Shown here piece after piece: positions 1 to 8,535 of a stretch of 21,462 nucleotides of DNA. The position numbers were made by a program, and so were the translations under genes. Origin of the DNA: an uncultured Collinsella sp. (GTDB lineage: Bacteria; Actinomycetota; Coriobacteriia; Coriobacteriales; Coriobacteriaceae); NCBI GenBank assembly GCA_902491415.1, contig CABUHP010000001.1:1-21462 (forward strand), in the 5' to 3' direction. The first letter of the stretch is position 1, and each line of letters begins with the position of its first letter. The notes below the pieces were generated by a model. It searched no databases. It saw only the letters and a program-made list of their open reading frames with translations, and was not told the origin of the DNA.

Positions 1-80
1 ACGGAGAGCACATTAAGTGCTCTCCGGCTCGTGCGGAACTCGCGATCGACCTTATATATTTGCCCTCCCCGGGGCTCCCG
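1..80 (-). repeat. Composite repeat, left copy (two boxes plus hairpin)
   Basis: Read on the minus strand this holds three blocks. The first is CGGGAGCCCC...AGGGC at 80-62. The second is GAGTTCCGCACG at 41-30. The third is a hairpin with arms CGGAGAGCAC and GTGCTCTCCG (26-2) around a TTAAT loop. The same blocks occur in the same order on the plus strand at 21373-21445. The stems differ in sequence in the two copies, while the CAC-TTAAT-GTG core is kept. I do not recognise the family. It could be a dispersed intergenic repeat, a terminator family or a structured RNA. Confidence 0.6.
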
Positions 81-244
81 CACAACGGGACCTCAGTTGG
101 GTTCTATCCCGTATGGCAGTCGCTTCGCTCCTGCCCGCCTTGGTTGTGAGGGCGGTTTGGCGTTGGAACGGTTCTTTCTGATATATGCTGGTTGCGGCTC
201 TTCTTTTGGGAGGAGTCGCTTTTTTGTTGTGAGGGAGATGGCCC
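81..244. other. Leader region with small hairpins before the methyltransferase
   Basis: No gene is visible. Three short inverted repeats follow one another: CGGGA/TCCCG (86-90 with 107-111), GGCAG/CTGCC (115-119 with 131-135) and CCGCC/GGCGG (135-139 with 151-155). They may extend the neighbouring composite repeat or form a structured leader. A TATATG at 182-187 could be a -10 box, but no good -35 matches it. The GAGGGAG ribosome binding site for the next gene is at 231-237. Confidence 0.35.
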
Positions 245-1132
245 GTGGCTGATGATTTGATTCGTTCTGAGCTGCTTTCTGCGGATTGGAATGGCGAATG
301 GATACGCTTGCAAGCTGATCGGCGGCGGGCTGATGATTCTTTTGAGTGGGATAAGCGGGCTCGGCATTTTCGACCGCTTGAGACTGCTCCGTATGCCCGG
401 GATTTTATAAAGCTGCTGGCGCTTGAGCCTGGCGAGTCGGTGCTTGATATGGGGTGTGGGGCTGGGTCGATTGCTATTCCGCTTGCTCAGGCTGGACATC
501 CTGTGATTGCTGCCGACTTCTCCCCCGCTATGCTGGGCACGCTTGATGCCGGCATTGAGTACTACGGACTCGAAAGGCGCATAACGCCGCTTGAGCTTGC
601 TTGGGATGATGACTGGGATTTGGTTGGACCGGTCGCGAAAGCGGTAGATGTTGCCTTTGCCAGTCGCTCTGTCACCACGACCAACCTAAAAGGCGCGCTT
701 GCCAAGCTTGACCGTACGGCTCGTCGGCGTTGTGCTGTCACGATGGTCGCCAACTCCAGCCCGCGCTATGACCTGCACCTGATGAACGCCATCGGCGCCT
801 CGGTTACCTGCAGTAATGGCTTTGTGAATGCTTTTAATATCCTCATTCAGATGGGTGCCCTGCCGCAGGTTACGTACTTTGAATCGCCTCGTCGCGATAC
901 CTTCGATAACCTCGAGGCAGGCGTGGCGGACTTTTCCCGTATGCTCGAGCACGGCAACGAAGATAAGATCGACCGCCTGCGCGACTACATCGCTCAACAC
1001 ATGATTGAGAACCCCCATGCCGGTGAGCCGGGCTCCAAGGGTGTGCCGCAGGGACGCTATATGCTCGACCACGTCCGCAAGGTTCGTTGGGCGTTTATTG
1101 CATGGGAGCCGGTCTCTACACCCAGCTCATAG
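245..1132 (+). CDS. Class I SAM-dependent methyltransferase
   Basis: This 295-residue protein has the Rossmann-fold methyltransferase signature: motif I VLDMGCGAG at residues 66-74, then the acidic end of strand 2 (AADFSPAML, Asp91) that would contact the SAM ribose. The strand-4 region is VDVAFASRSV near residues 133-142. The substrate cannot be read from the sequence; nothing nearby names a pathway. The start is GTG, chosen because GAGGGAG lies 7 nt upstream and no ATG fits. There is no signal peptide or membrane segment, so it is cytosolic. It stands apart from yhbY by 158 bp and may be a separate transcript. The family call is secure and the specific function is unknown. Confidence 0.85.
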   Translation: MADDLIRSELLSADWNGEWIRLQADRRRADDSFEWDKRARHFRPLETAPYARDFIKLLALEPGESVLDMGCGAGSIAIPLAQAGHPVIAADFSPAMLGTLDAGIEYYGLERRITPLELAWDDDWDLVGPVAKAVDVAFASRSVTTTNLKGALAKLDRTARRRCAVTMVANSSPRYDLHLMNAIGASVTCSNGFVNAFNILIQMGALPQVTYFESPRRDTFDNLEAGVADFSRMLEHGNEDKIDRLRDYIAQHMIENPHAGEPGSKGVPQGRYMLDHVRKVRWAFIAWEPVSTPSS

Positions 1133-1249
1133 CCGGTTCGCAGCCCGCACCGCCCACTCACTCGGCATCCGCATTCTTTTTGAACTGGGCAAACGCGCCC
1201 CACACCACGCCGTTCCTGCGCTATCGTGGGACAGCTCACGTAGATTAAG

Positions 1250-1264
1250 GCCCCGTCGCGGGGC
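1250..1264 (+). other. GC hairpin in the yhbY leader
   Basis: GCCCCG-TCG-CGGGGC forms a 6-bp stem with a 3-nt loop, 26 bp before the yhbY start. No T-run follows on the plus strand, so it is more likely a leader structure than a terminator. Confidence 0.35.
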
Positions 1265-1290
1265 GCCCCATACATAGAAAGCGAGAACCC

Positions 1291-1590
1291 ATGGCACTGA
1301 CAGGAGCCCAGGTCAAGCAGCTTCGCGGCATGGCCCATCACCTCAACCCCGCCATCATCATCGGCAAGTCCGATGTCAACGAGGGCACCGTCGAGCAGAC
1401 GGTCGCCTACCTGGAGAAGCACGAGCTCGTTAAGTGCTCCGTGCTCGATGGCTCCAGCCTTTCCGCCCGCGAAGCCGCCGAAGAACTCGCTGAGCGTTGC
1501 CACGCCGAGGTCGTCCAGGTCATCGGCCGCAAGTTCTCGCTGTATCGCGAGTCCTCGCGCAAGGACATCGAGAAGATCAAACTCGTCTAA
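1291..1590 (+). CDS. yhbY: YhbY/CRM-domain RNA-binding protein
   Basis: At 99 residues this has the length and layout of bacterial YhbY: a single CRM domain that fills the protein. Typical family segments are LTGAQVKQLRGMAHHLNP (3-20), IIIGKSDVNEGTV (22-34) and the GxxG-like turn VIGRKFSLYR (77-86). In other bacteria YhbY binds pre-50S particles and is thought to help large-subunit assembly; that role is from family knowledge. The ATG start gives the expected N-terminus, although the upstream AGCGAG is a weak ribosome binding site. A strong terminator follows 37 bp after the stop. Confidence 0.93.
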   Translation: MALTGAQVKQLRGMAHHLNPAIIIGKSDVNEGTVEQTVAYLEKHELVKCSVLDGSSLSAREAAEELAERCHAEVVQVIGRKFSLYRESSRKDIEKIKLV

Positions 1591-1627
1591 GAGCCAATGA
1601 TCCGGCGAGCCAACACATAGCAAGCTT

Positions 1628-1660
1628 ACGGGTGCCCAAGTACTTCGGGCGCCCGTTTTT
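1628..1660 (+). terminator. Rho-independent terminator of yhbY
   Basis: ACGGGTGCCC and GGGCGCCCGT form a 10-bp stem with one G-T wobble around a 9-nt loop, followed directly by six T. The T-run overlaps the stop codon of the convergent regulator gene. On the minus strand no T-run follows, so it serves the plus strand. Confidence 0.9.
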
Positions 1661-4659
1661 TATCGCTCGACCAGCACGCGATTGAGCCGCCCCTCCACCA
1701 AGCGCTCGTATAGACGCCGTGTCTCGGGCTCGGGCACACCATTGACCTGCTCCCTCAGGTGGTGCATATGCCCGCTGTATAGCTCGACGATATCGCGCCG
1801 CCGCCCCGCCGCACTGTAGACGCGCATGGCGCAGCGCACCATATCCTCACGCGCCGTTTCCTGTCGAAGCCCCGACTCCGCCAGCCAAATCGCCGACTGC
1901 AGATCGTTTTCTTCTAGAGCGGCATTTGCTCCCTTAATCATGCAATCGATGTACTTTGACTGCATAATGCGTCGCATACGCAAAAAGTAGGTGGGATTAC
2001 AGCCATTGGGAACATACAGCGGTCCGGCATAAAGCTGCTCAATCTTAAGGCACAGTTCAACTAAATGGGGTCCGCGCGCACCCGTGCGATTTCCCAAAAC
2101 CTCGCGGCTTATCTGGTCAAACAGCCGTACATCGGTCTTGACGTAGTCGCCGTTGAGTCCGATGCATTCATTTTGGATGAGCACGCACGACTTGCCGTCT
2201 GGCGTCGGTCCCAAAGCCGACCGCAGGCGCGATATCGTCGAGTACAGGTTGTTGCGGGCGCTATTGAACTCGGCATGGGGCCACAGCTCCATGGCCAGCG
2301 TCTCGCGATCGACGAGCGCATCCATGCCCAGCGCAAGCCGCTCGGCAAGCGTCGCCGCCTTCTTGCGGCGCCACATTTTGTCCGTGATGGGAAACCCGTC
2401 GCGCTCGGCGCGAAACGCACCAAACATGCGAATCTCGATATGGTCGATGGTATCAACGACTTCAACCTCGCCAGCCTGGAACAGACGCTCGCCCTCCCCT
2501 TCCAGATCATCGCGCAGCGAGTACCGCGATAGCTCGCGCACGGGAAGCTTCTTGCGTATCCTGGCCGCCGGCTCGCCCAGACAATGCATGGCAAGGCGCG
2601 CAAAGAGCCGATACGACGGTTCCAGAATCCCCGCGCGATTCATGGACATCCAGGCCGCAAGGTCGCAGTCTCGGCCCGCACAGGCCAAATGCAGCGCCAC
2701 CATCCAGGCTTCTGCGCCACCAACCTGCGTCTGGCTTATATCGAGTAGCTCCGCTTCCTCGCGCACCGAAACCATCGATGTATTTCGCAGATACGCCGCG
2801 CGCTCCAGCAGCAATGCGTTATCGCGCATGTACGCAATCGACTCCTCGGCAAGTTTGAGCACTTGGACCGCACGGAACTTTGCATTAACCGGCCGTCCCT
2901 CTGCCAGCGACTGCCAACCTTCTAGCAACAGGCCAAACAGCTGAATCTGGTTGTCGCGCATGCGCACGGCAAAACGATCAAGCTCGTTGAACGCCGCATC
3001 GTCGGTTACCGGCAAGCCGGAAAGGAGCCGCCGTGCCGCCAACACCATGCGCACCCAGATAGCCATCGCCTTAAGCCCACGTACGTCGAGCGCCTCCCGT
3101 ACCACCGTCATCTCGTCGTCGCGCTCGTCGGTTCCCGCAAACGACCCGTCAAAGAGCTCCACCAGCATGCTATCGGCCCGTATAACAATCCCCGCGATGT
3201 CGAGCTCGCAATCGTAGGCCTTGCTCGTTTTGAGCTGCTGTAGAACGCCGCCGTCATCTCCCCGTTCGGTCAGGCATCGCTTGATCTCGATATGCGCAGA
3301 CAACATATCGAGTGCGGCATGGGATGTCTCGATTTCTGGCACGGCCAGGTTCGTAGGGAGCCCAAGCCCGTTGTCCCCATAGCAAACAGCCGTCAGTGTC
3401 TGGGCCACCCTCCATGAAACAGGGTCTATTTCGCAGGCCGCCCGTTCGCCCCCGCGCTCGATGACCGATGCCATATAGCGAGCAAGCTTTGTATTGGACA
3501 CGCTAACCGCTGCCAGATATACGCCAAGCGCCTCGGCAGGCGTTGGCTCTGGAGCCGGATCGTCGGCATCAATCGTGCCCAGCGCCGCTCGGCAGATATC
3601 GGCCCCGTGCCCCGTCAGAGCAAGATCGACCCCATACTGCCCAGCAAGTTCAAGGACCGCTTCACGGTCCAAAAAGGCGTCCGCCAGGCCCATGGCCGCA
3701 TCGCAGCGGCCCGCCTTAAGCAAAATCCGGGCCGCCCTCGGAACAAGTTCGGGGCGAATCTCGGCCACCAACTTACGCAAATGCAAGCGTCCGTTATCCT
3801 CCGTGCCCAGACACGTAAAACTCCGCTCGGCGGGATCCAAGCCAAAGATCGGGTAGTCGCGTACAAAGTAGGACTGGTCGACCATCGACAGCCTCACCCC
3901 ACAGGCCTCGAGTTCTGCGATATTGCCCTCGCCCATCAAAACCATGAGACATGCCACGCAAAACAGCGCATTATTGTCGAGCGAAGCCAGATCGACAAGT
4001 GCCGCGCCATATACGTTGACAATCTCGTTTTCGAGCAGACCGGCTACGTCGCCTTGGCCATACAGACCCGTCTGCAATGCCGAAACGAGCTCGGGCACGC
4101 CCTGCGTGAGCTGATAAAAGTCGAGCGATGTGCTGATCGAAAACGCCGATGCCCACGCCGAATACTCATAGGCATGCACCTTGAGCATCTGCGCATTGAT
4201 CTTAACCGAATCGCCCAGCCCATGAATCAGCTGACGATTTGAAGGACGGCAGGAGATAAAGACCCCTATCCCCATAGCGCGCAGGCCGCGAATCCTGTCG
4301 ATGAGGTCTTCGGTATCGTGCTGATCGAGGTTTGGCACATTATCAATCGCGATAAGGGAGTGCGGTTTGTCTTTGAGTTCTTCGGTAACCACCTCGAGCT
4401 GCATAAACACCTCGCGCCCAATGGCGCGATCGGCCTCGATAATCCGCACGGGGCCTCGCGTCGGGTCGCATTTAACCTCATGGGTGTACTGCAGCAGCAC
4501 CGAGGTCTTCCCAAACCCGTCGGGCGCATAAAGAACCACGATGCCGGCCTTTCGGCCCTTGGCGAGAAGCTCATTCATCAAGCGTTCGCGTCGCACCATA
4601 TAGCCACCGCCCAGCGGCATCAGCTCGAGATCGTCCATACTGCCCAAATCGTTTACCAT
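1660..4659 (-). CDS. Large ATPase/BTAD transcriptional regulator
   Basis: This 999-residue regulator starts with a STAND-like P-loop NTPase: Walker A APDGFGKTS at 45-53 and Walker B-like SLIAIDN at 101-107. A long helical middle follows. From about residue 741 there is an OmpR/PhoB-type winged helix (IEIRMFGAFRAER..., RNNLYSTISRLRSALG) and then a bacterial transcriptional activation (BTAD) domain to the end. The order is that of LuxR/MalT-type giant regulators but with the DNA-binding domain of SARP proteins. The ATG at 4659 is chosen because GAGGAG sits 5 nt before it; the GTG two codons upstream overlaps that site. Its targets and inducer are unknown. It is convergent with yhbY and 448 bp from nagB. 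Confidence 0.85.
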   Translation of the reverse strand: MVNDLGSMDDLELMPLGGGYMVRRERLMNELLAKGRKAGIVVLYAPDGFGKTSVLLQYTHEVKCDPTRGPVRIIEADRAIGREVFMQLEVVTEELKDKPHSLIAIDNVPNLDQHDTEDLIDRIRGLRAMGIGVFISCRPSNRQLIHGLGDSVKINAQMLKVHAYEYSAWASAFSISTSLDFYQLTQGVPELVSALQTGLYGQGDVAGLLENEIVNVYGAALVDLASLDNNALFCVACLMVLMGEGNIAELEACGVRLSMVDQSYFVRDYPIFGLDPAERSFTCLGTEDNGRLHLRKLVAEIRPELVPRAARILLKAGRCDAAMGLADAFLDREAVLELAGQYGVDLALTGHGADICRAALGTIDADDPAPEPTPAEALGVYLAAVSVSNTKLARYMASVIERGGERAACEIDPVSWRVAQTLTAVCYGDNGLGLPTNLAVPEIETSHAALDMLSAHIEIKRCLTERGDDGGVLQQLKTSKAYDCELDIAGIVIRADSMLVELFDGSFAGTDERDDEMTVVREALDVRGLKAMAIWVRMVLAARRLLSGLPVTDDAAFNELDRFAVRMRDNQIQLFGLLLEGWQSLAEGRPVNAKFRAVQVLKLAEESIAYMRDNALLLERAAYLRNTSMVSVREEAELLDISQTQVGGAEAWMVALHLACAGRDCDLAAWMSMNRAGILEPSYRLFARLAMHCLGEPAARIRKKLPVRELSRYSLRDDLEGEGERLFQAGEVEVVDTIDHIEIRMFGAFRAERDGFPITDKMWRRKKAATLAERLALGMDALVDRETLAMELWPHAEFNSARNNLYSTISRLRSALGPTPDGKSCVLIQNECIGLNGDYVKTDVRLFDQISREVLGNRTGARGPHLVELCLKIEQLYAGPLYVPNGCNPTYFLRMRRIMQSKYIDCMIKGANAALEENDLQSAIWLAESGLRQETAREDMVRCAMRVYSAAGRRRDIVELYSGHMHHLREQVNGVPEPETRRLYERLVEGRLNRVLVER

Positions 4660-5047
4660 GCCCACTCCTCAACTCGACCGTATGGACACTGTAACCGCAA
4701 GACCATACAAGCCGCGCTATGAATAGAGCGACCTTGTGTTCTAGGTTGTCTTTTGGTACGCAAGCGGCAAGTTTTTGTACAGCGAGGGCCGATTGTTATT
4801 AATCCCCCGACTAATCGGTCTTTAAGCAGGTAAATGAGCTTGTCAGCTTGTCCCATCTAAGCGGCAGTGTAACGCAAATGAACAAGGTTCAGCCATGTCA
4901 TTCAACTCGCCTAGCACCCGCTACCGTCTACGACCTTTTAGTGGCATTTTTGCATAGAATCTGGTATGGAATGAATCAAACTGTTGGGCATCCGGCATTC
5001 GTCAAGCTTGCGGCAAGATTTTGGTCAAGTGGGCGGAAAGGGATAGC
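4660..5047. other. Gene-free region between the BTAD regulator and nagB
   Basis: No convincing gene lies here. The stretch must hold the regulator's promoter on the minus strand, but I cannot pick -35/-10 boxes with confidence. Inverted repeats that could be operators are GTATGG/CCATAC, 17 nt apart, just upstream of the regulator (about 4680-4708), and CCGATT/AATCGG (4789-4794 with 4813-4818). There is also an 8-bp tandem AGCTTGTC repeat near 4835-4850. Base composition is lower in GC than in the flanking genes. Confidence 0.4.
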
Positions 5048-5075
5048 AAAAAGGCCCCCGCAAAGCGGAGGCCTT
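5048..5075 (-). terminator. Rho-independent terminator of nagB
   Basis: On the minus strand AAGGCCTCCGC and GCGGGGGCCTT form an 11-bp stem with one wobble and a TTT loop, followed by a T-run. It lies 33 bp past the nagB stop. Confidence 0.9.
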
Positions 5076-5107
5076 AGGCAAGGCTATGTCGAGGTGCAGG
5101 ATTCGCG

Positions 5108-5836
5108 CTACTTGCAGAGCGAAAGGGCGGCCTCGTCGGCAACGACAACGCAGTTGGTGTGCAGCTGCAGGATCGAAGCCGGGCACGCGGGCGTAACCGG
5201 ACCATAGCACATGTCATGCACGGCCTGAGCCTTGGCCTCGCCGTTGGCGACGACCAGGATCATGCGGGCATACATGATGGTCTGGGTGCCCATGGTGTAG
5301 GCCTGACGGGGAACGTCGTCGATGCTGTCGAACAGGCGGCTGTTGGCCTGAATGGTGCTCTCGGTGAGGTCGACGCAGTGCGTGCCCTTGGAGAAGTGGT
5401 CATCGGGCTCGTTGAAGCCGATGTGGCCGTTGTTGCCAATGCCGAGCAGCTGCAGATCCGGGTAACCGGCGGCGGCGACGATCTTGTCGTACTCAGAGCA
5501 GGCAGCGGCGGCGTCGGGGTTGGAACCGTCGGGCACATGCGTGTTGTTCAGGTCAATGTTGATGTGATCGAAGAAGTTCTCACGCATGAAGTAGTGATAG
5601 CTCTGGGGATCGTCGTGCGAAAGGCCGCGATACTCGTCCAGGTTGTAGGTGCTGACCTCGGCAAAGTCGACGTCGCCCTTCTCGTACCAAGCAGCGAGCT
5701 GCTTGTAGGCACCGATCGGGGTGGAGCCGGTGGCAAGACCCAACACGCAGTCGGGCTTGAGGATAACCTGCGCCGAGATAATATTGGCGGCCTTGCGGCT
5801 CATATCTTCGTAGTCTTTAGCTTTAATGATCTTCAT
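5108..5836 (-). CDS. nagB: Glucosamine-6-phosphate deaminase
   Basis: NagB converts glucosamine-6-phosphate to fructose-6-phosphate and ammonia in the cytosol. The 242 residues match the length of the Bacillus enzyme. Visible motifs are the phosphate loop GLATGSTPIGAYKQL (33-47), the catalytic Asp in NLDEYRGL (Asp67), and GIGNNGHIGFNEP (132-144) with the ring-opening His138 and Glu143. Asn136 replaces the Asp of the E. coli motif, as is usual in Gram-positive NagB. The start is ATG at 5836 with AAAGGA upstream; the frame stays open further upstream but shows no NagB sequence there. The PTS IIA gene lies 271 bp upstream on the same strand, too far for tight coupling. Confidence 0.95.
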   Translation of the reverse strand: MKIIKAKDYEDMSRKAANIISAQVILKPDCVLGLATGSTPIGAYKQLAAWYEKGDVDFAEVSTYNLDEYRGLSHDDPQSYHYFMRENFFDHINIDLNNTHVPDGSNPDAAAACSEYDKIVAAAGYPDLQLLGIGNNGHIGFNEPDDHFSKGTHCVDLTESTIQANSRLFDSIDDVPRQAYTMGTQTIMYARMILVVANGEAKAQAVHDMCYGPVTPACPASILQLHTNCVVVADEAALSLCK

Positions 5837-6107
5837 TACGCGTCCTTTCTCGTACAAGAGAGGCAAGGCTCCCTTACAAGCACTTGCCCGCGGCCCGCGT
5901 CGGCCGCAACCAACGTGTGCGGCCACCAGGGCGAGGTCGCGTAATGTATGTGTCTCGTGTCTAACCGCGTCGAGGCCCCTGCCCGTCCACGGTGACCCAA
6001 AGCCTTTTTGCTTCGGACAAATCCCATCTTGCCACGGAGGGCGTCCTCTTTCAAGGGCGCCCTCCGTAAACGTGTTTGAATTGTAGGCTAATGGCCACGT
6101 GCACTTG
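5837..6107 (-). other. nagB leader / intergenic region
   Basis: This 271-bp spacer has no gene of its own. It holds a GC hairpin GGCCGCA/TGCGGCC (5902-5924, 9-nt loop) and the larger hairpin at 6034-6067. A separate nagB promoter with structured leader would fit here, but I could not define -35 and -10 boxes. The frame of nagB is open through this region by chance. Confidence 0.4.
6034..6067 (-). terminator. Hairpin after the PTS IIA gene, possible terminator
   Basis: ACGGAGGGCG and CGCCCTCCGT form a perfect 10-bp stem with a 14-nt loop, 41 bp after the PTS IIA stop. No T-run follows on the minus strand, so termination is unproven; it may be a processing or attenuation structure ahead of nagB. 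Confidence 0.45.
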
Positions 6108-6605
6108 CTAGCGCTCGCGAGCAACGATGAGCTGGTCCATCTCTTCGACATGCACGCCAACGGAGCCCTTAATGCTCGAGAACTCAACGGAGTTGCATAC
6201 CAAGATGGGAACCGTCACATCGTAGCCCTCGGCAGCAATTGCCTCGCGATCGAACTCAATGAGTACATCGCCCTTATGGACGATGTCACCCACTTGCGCA
6301 TGTACGGTAAAGTGCTTGCCCTCGAGCTGAACAGTGTCCAAACCAACGTGGATAAGCACGTCCAAGCCATCGACCGTGTTAAGCGCAACGGCGTGTCCCG
6401 TGGGAAAAATAGCCTCGACCTTGGCATCAGCCGGCGCGATCACGCGCGTTCCGGTGGGCTGAATCGCCACGCCCTGGCCTAAAAGGCCGGTAGCAAACGT
6501 CTGATCGTTTACCTCGGAGAGCGGAATGACGTCACCCGAGATGGGAGCATCCAACGTAAGGACTCGACCACGCATACCAAAAGACCTTAGGACTTTAGTG
6601 AACAT
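6108..6605 (-). CDS. Glucose-family PTS IIA protein
   Basis: This 165-residue single-domain protein matches the IIA-Glc family. It has APISGDVIPLSEVND (20-34), FATGLLGQGVAIQP (37-50), the two active-site histidines in FPTGHAVAL (His71) and LIHVGLDTV (His86, the expected phosphorylated one), and the later HKGDVLIEFD. It would carry phosphate from HPr to a membrane IIB/IIC not found here. Its place between glmM and nagB suggests an amino-sugar or glucose PTS; a Crr-like general IIA is equally possible, so no symbol is given. The ATG at 6605 follows GAGGGGGAG closely; the Met at residue 11 is an alternative start. Confidence 0.9.
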   Translation of the reverse strand: MFTKVLRSFGMRGRVLTLDAPISGDVIPLSEVNDQTFATGLLGQGVAIQPTGTRVIAPADAKVEAIFPTGHAVALNTVDGLDVLIHVGLDTVQLEGKHFTVHAQVGDIVHKGDVLIEFDREAIAAEGYDVTVPILVCNSVEFSSIKGSVGVHVEEMDQLIVARER

Positions 6606-6676
6606 GCTCCCCCTCGGACATACCGATCAACCAAAATAACCTTAACAGTTTACCACTTGGCACCCGTTTTTGACCA

Positions 6677-8014
6677 TTAGGGAAGTTCGCGCTTGACAAC
6701 CTCGACGATGTCGTCGACAACGCGCTGGGTCAGCTCGTGCGTTTCGGCCTCAGCCATCACGCGGACCAGCGGCTCGGTACCGCTCGGGCGCACCAGAATG
6801 CGGCCGCGGCCGTCAAGCTCCTTCTCGGCAGTAGCGACGGCATCCCAGATGGGCTGGCAATCGTCCAGACCAGCCTTGTTGTCGGAATGCACGTTGACGA
6901 GTACCTGCGGGTACTTCTTCATGATGCCGGCAAGATCGGTGAGGGTACGACCGGTGCGCTTGAGCACGGCCAGCAGCTGCAGAGCCGTCATCAATCCGTC
7001 ACCGGTGGTGTTGTGCTCCAGGAAGATGATGTGGCCGGACTGTTCGCCGCCGATGACGGCGCCGTCCGCGAGCATGCGCTCAAGAACATAGCGGTCGCCC
7101 ACGGCGGTCTGAACCATCTCGAAGCCCTGCTCCTTCATAGCGATGGAGAAGCCCAGGTTGCACATAACGGTCGAAACGATCTCGGAGTTGGCGAGCTTGC
7201 CGCGAGCGGCCAGATCGGAGCCGCAGATGGCCAGGATGTAGTCGCCATCGATCTCGTTGCCCTCGCTGTCCACGAACAGCACGCGATCGGCGTCGCCATC
7301 GTGGGCCAGGCCGATATCGGCGTGGGTGCGCAGCACGAGCTCGCGCAGGGGCTCAAGGTGAGTGGAGCCGCACTCAACGTTAATGTCAGTGCCGCAGTAA
7401 TCGGTGTTGATGGCATGGACCGTGGCACCCAGGCGCTGCAGCGCGGCGGGCGTAGTCTGGCAAGAAGCACCATGGCCGCAGTCGACGGCAACGACCAGGC
7501 CGTCGAGCCTCAGGCCATCAAGCGTATCGATGGCGTGGTCGACGTACGCCTTGCGAGCGTCCTTCATCTTGATGATGTGGCCCACGCCGGCACCGGTCGG
7601 CAGTGTGTCGGCAGCCATAGCTTCCTCGGACATGACCCAGGCGCTGATCTCTTCCTCGACCGCATCGGGAAGCTTCATGCCCTTGCGGCTAAAGAACTTG
7701 ATGCCGTTGAACTCCGGAGGATTGTGCGAAGCAGAGATGACGATGCCGCCGTCGAGCTCATTTTGGACAGTGAGCAGCGCCACGGCCGGCGTAGGGATAA
7801 CGCCGCAGCAATGCGGGCGGCCGCCCTCGGCCATAATGCCGGCGGTCAGAGCACTCTCGAGCATAGTGCCCGAAAGACGCGTGTCGCGACCGATGCAAAT
7901 GTCCGGACCAAGGAACTTGGTCGCCGCGCGACCCAGGCGAAACGCGAGGTCACACGAGAGGTCGGCGTTGGCGACGCCACGGACGCCGTCGGTACCGAAG
8001 ATGTTCTGGGGCAT
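6677..8014 (-). CDS. glmM: Phosphoglucosamine mutase
   Basis: GlmM interconverts glucosamine-6-phosphate and glucosamine-1-phosphate on the route to UDP-GlcNAc and peptidoglycan. The 445-residue length is standard. The N-terminal FGTDGVRG (6-13), the phosphoserine loop VISASHNP (Ser96), the metal-binding DGDAD (239-243), the sugar-binding GGEQSGH (322-328) and the phosphate-binding RPSGTEP (409-415) are all present. The ATG at 8014 is chosen because GGAAGGAG lies 7 nt before it; an in-frame start 6 codons upstream lies ahead of this site. It is 71 bp from the PTS IIA gene, so the two may be co-transcribed, and it follows the ribosomal operon terminator. Confidence 0.96.
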   Translation of the reverse strand: MPQNIFGTDGVRGVANADLSCDLAFRLGRAATKFLGPDICIGRDTRLSGTMLESALTAGIMAEGGRPHCCGVIPTPAVALLTVQNELDGGIVISASHNPPEFNGIKFFSRKGMKLPDAVEEEISAWVMSEEAMAADTLPTGAGVGHIIKMKDARKAYVDHAIDTLDGLRLDGLVVAVDCGHGASCQTTPAALQRLGATVHAINTDYCGTDINVECGSTHLEPLRELVLRTHADIGLAHDGDADRVLFVDSEGNEIDGDYILAICGSDLAARGKLANSEIVSTVMCNLGFSIAMKEQGFEMVQTAVGDRYVLERMLADGAVIGGEQSGHIIFLEHNTTGDGLMTALQLLAVLKRTGRTLTDLAGIMKKYPQVLVNVHSDNKAGLDDCQPIWDAVATAEKELDGRGRILVRPSGTEPLVRVMAEAETHELTQRVVDDIVEVVKRELP

Positions 8015-8062
8015 AGGATCGCTCCTTCCCAAGTAGGCAAAACACAGTCGCCCACTCTAGTC

Positions 8063-8106
8063 GAAAATGAAAAGCGGGACCCGCCGAGCAATCGGCAGGC
8101 CCCGCT
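8063..8106 (-). terminator. Terminator of the rplM-rpsI operon
   Basis: On the minus strand AGCGGGGCCTGCCGA and TCGGCGGGTCCCGCT form a 15-bp stem with two G-T wobbles and a 4-nt loop, followed by TTTCATTTTC. It lies 31 bp past the rpsI stop. Confidence 0.92.
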
Positions 8107-8137
8107 TGTACATTGTATCTCGTAAGGAGATAAAACC

Positions 8138-8533
<396 letters not shown>

Positions 8534-8535
8534 CT

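Noticed and set aside
4660..4665. GTG at 4665 as the regulator's start
   Set aside because: It overlaps the GAGGAG site that is correctly spaced for the ATG at 4659.
4848..5207. A 119-residue plus-strand frame downstream of the BTAD region
   Set aside because: It runs across the nagB terminator and antisense into nagB, with no ribosome binding site.
5837..6187. An N-terminal extension of nagB of about 117 residues
   Set aside because: The extra part has no NagB similarity, and the ATG at 5836 has a good ribosome binding site and gives the standard length.
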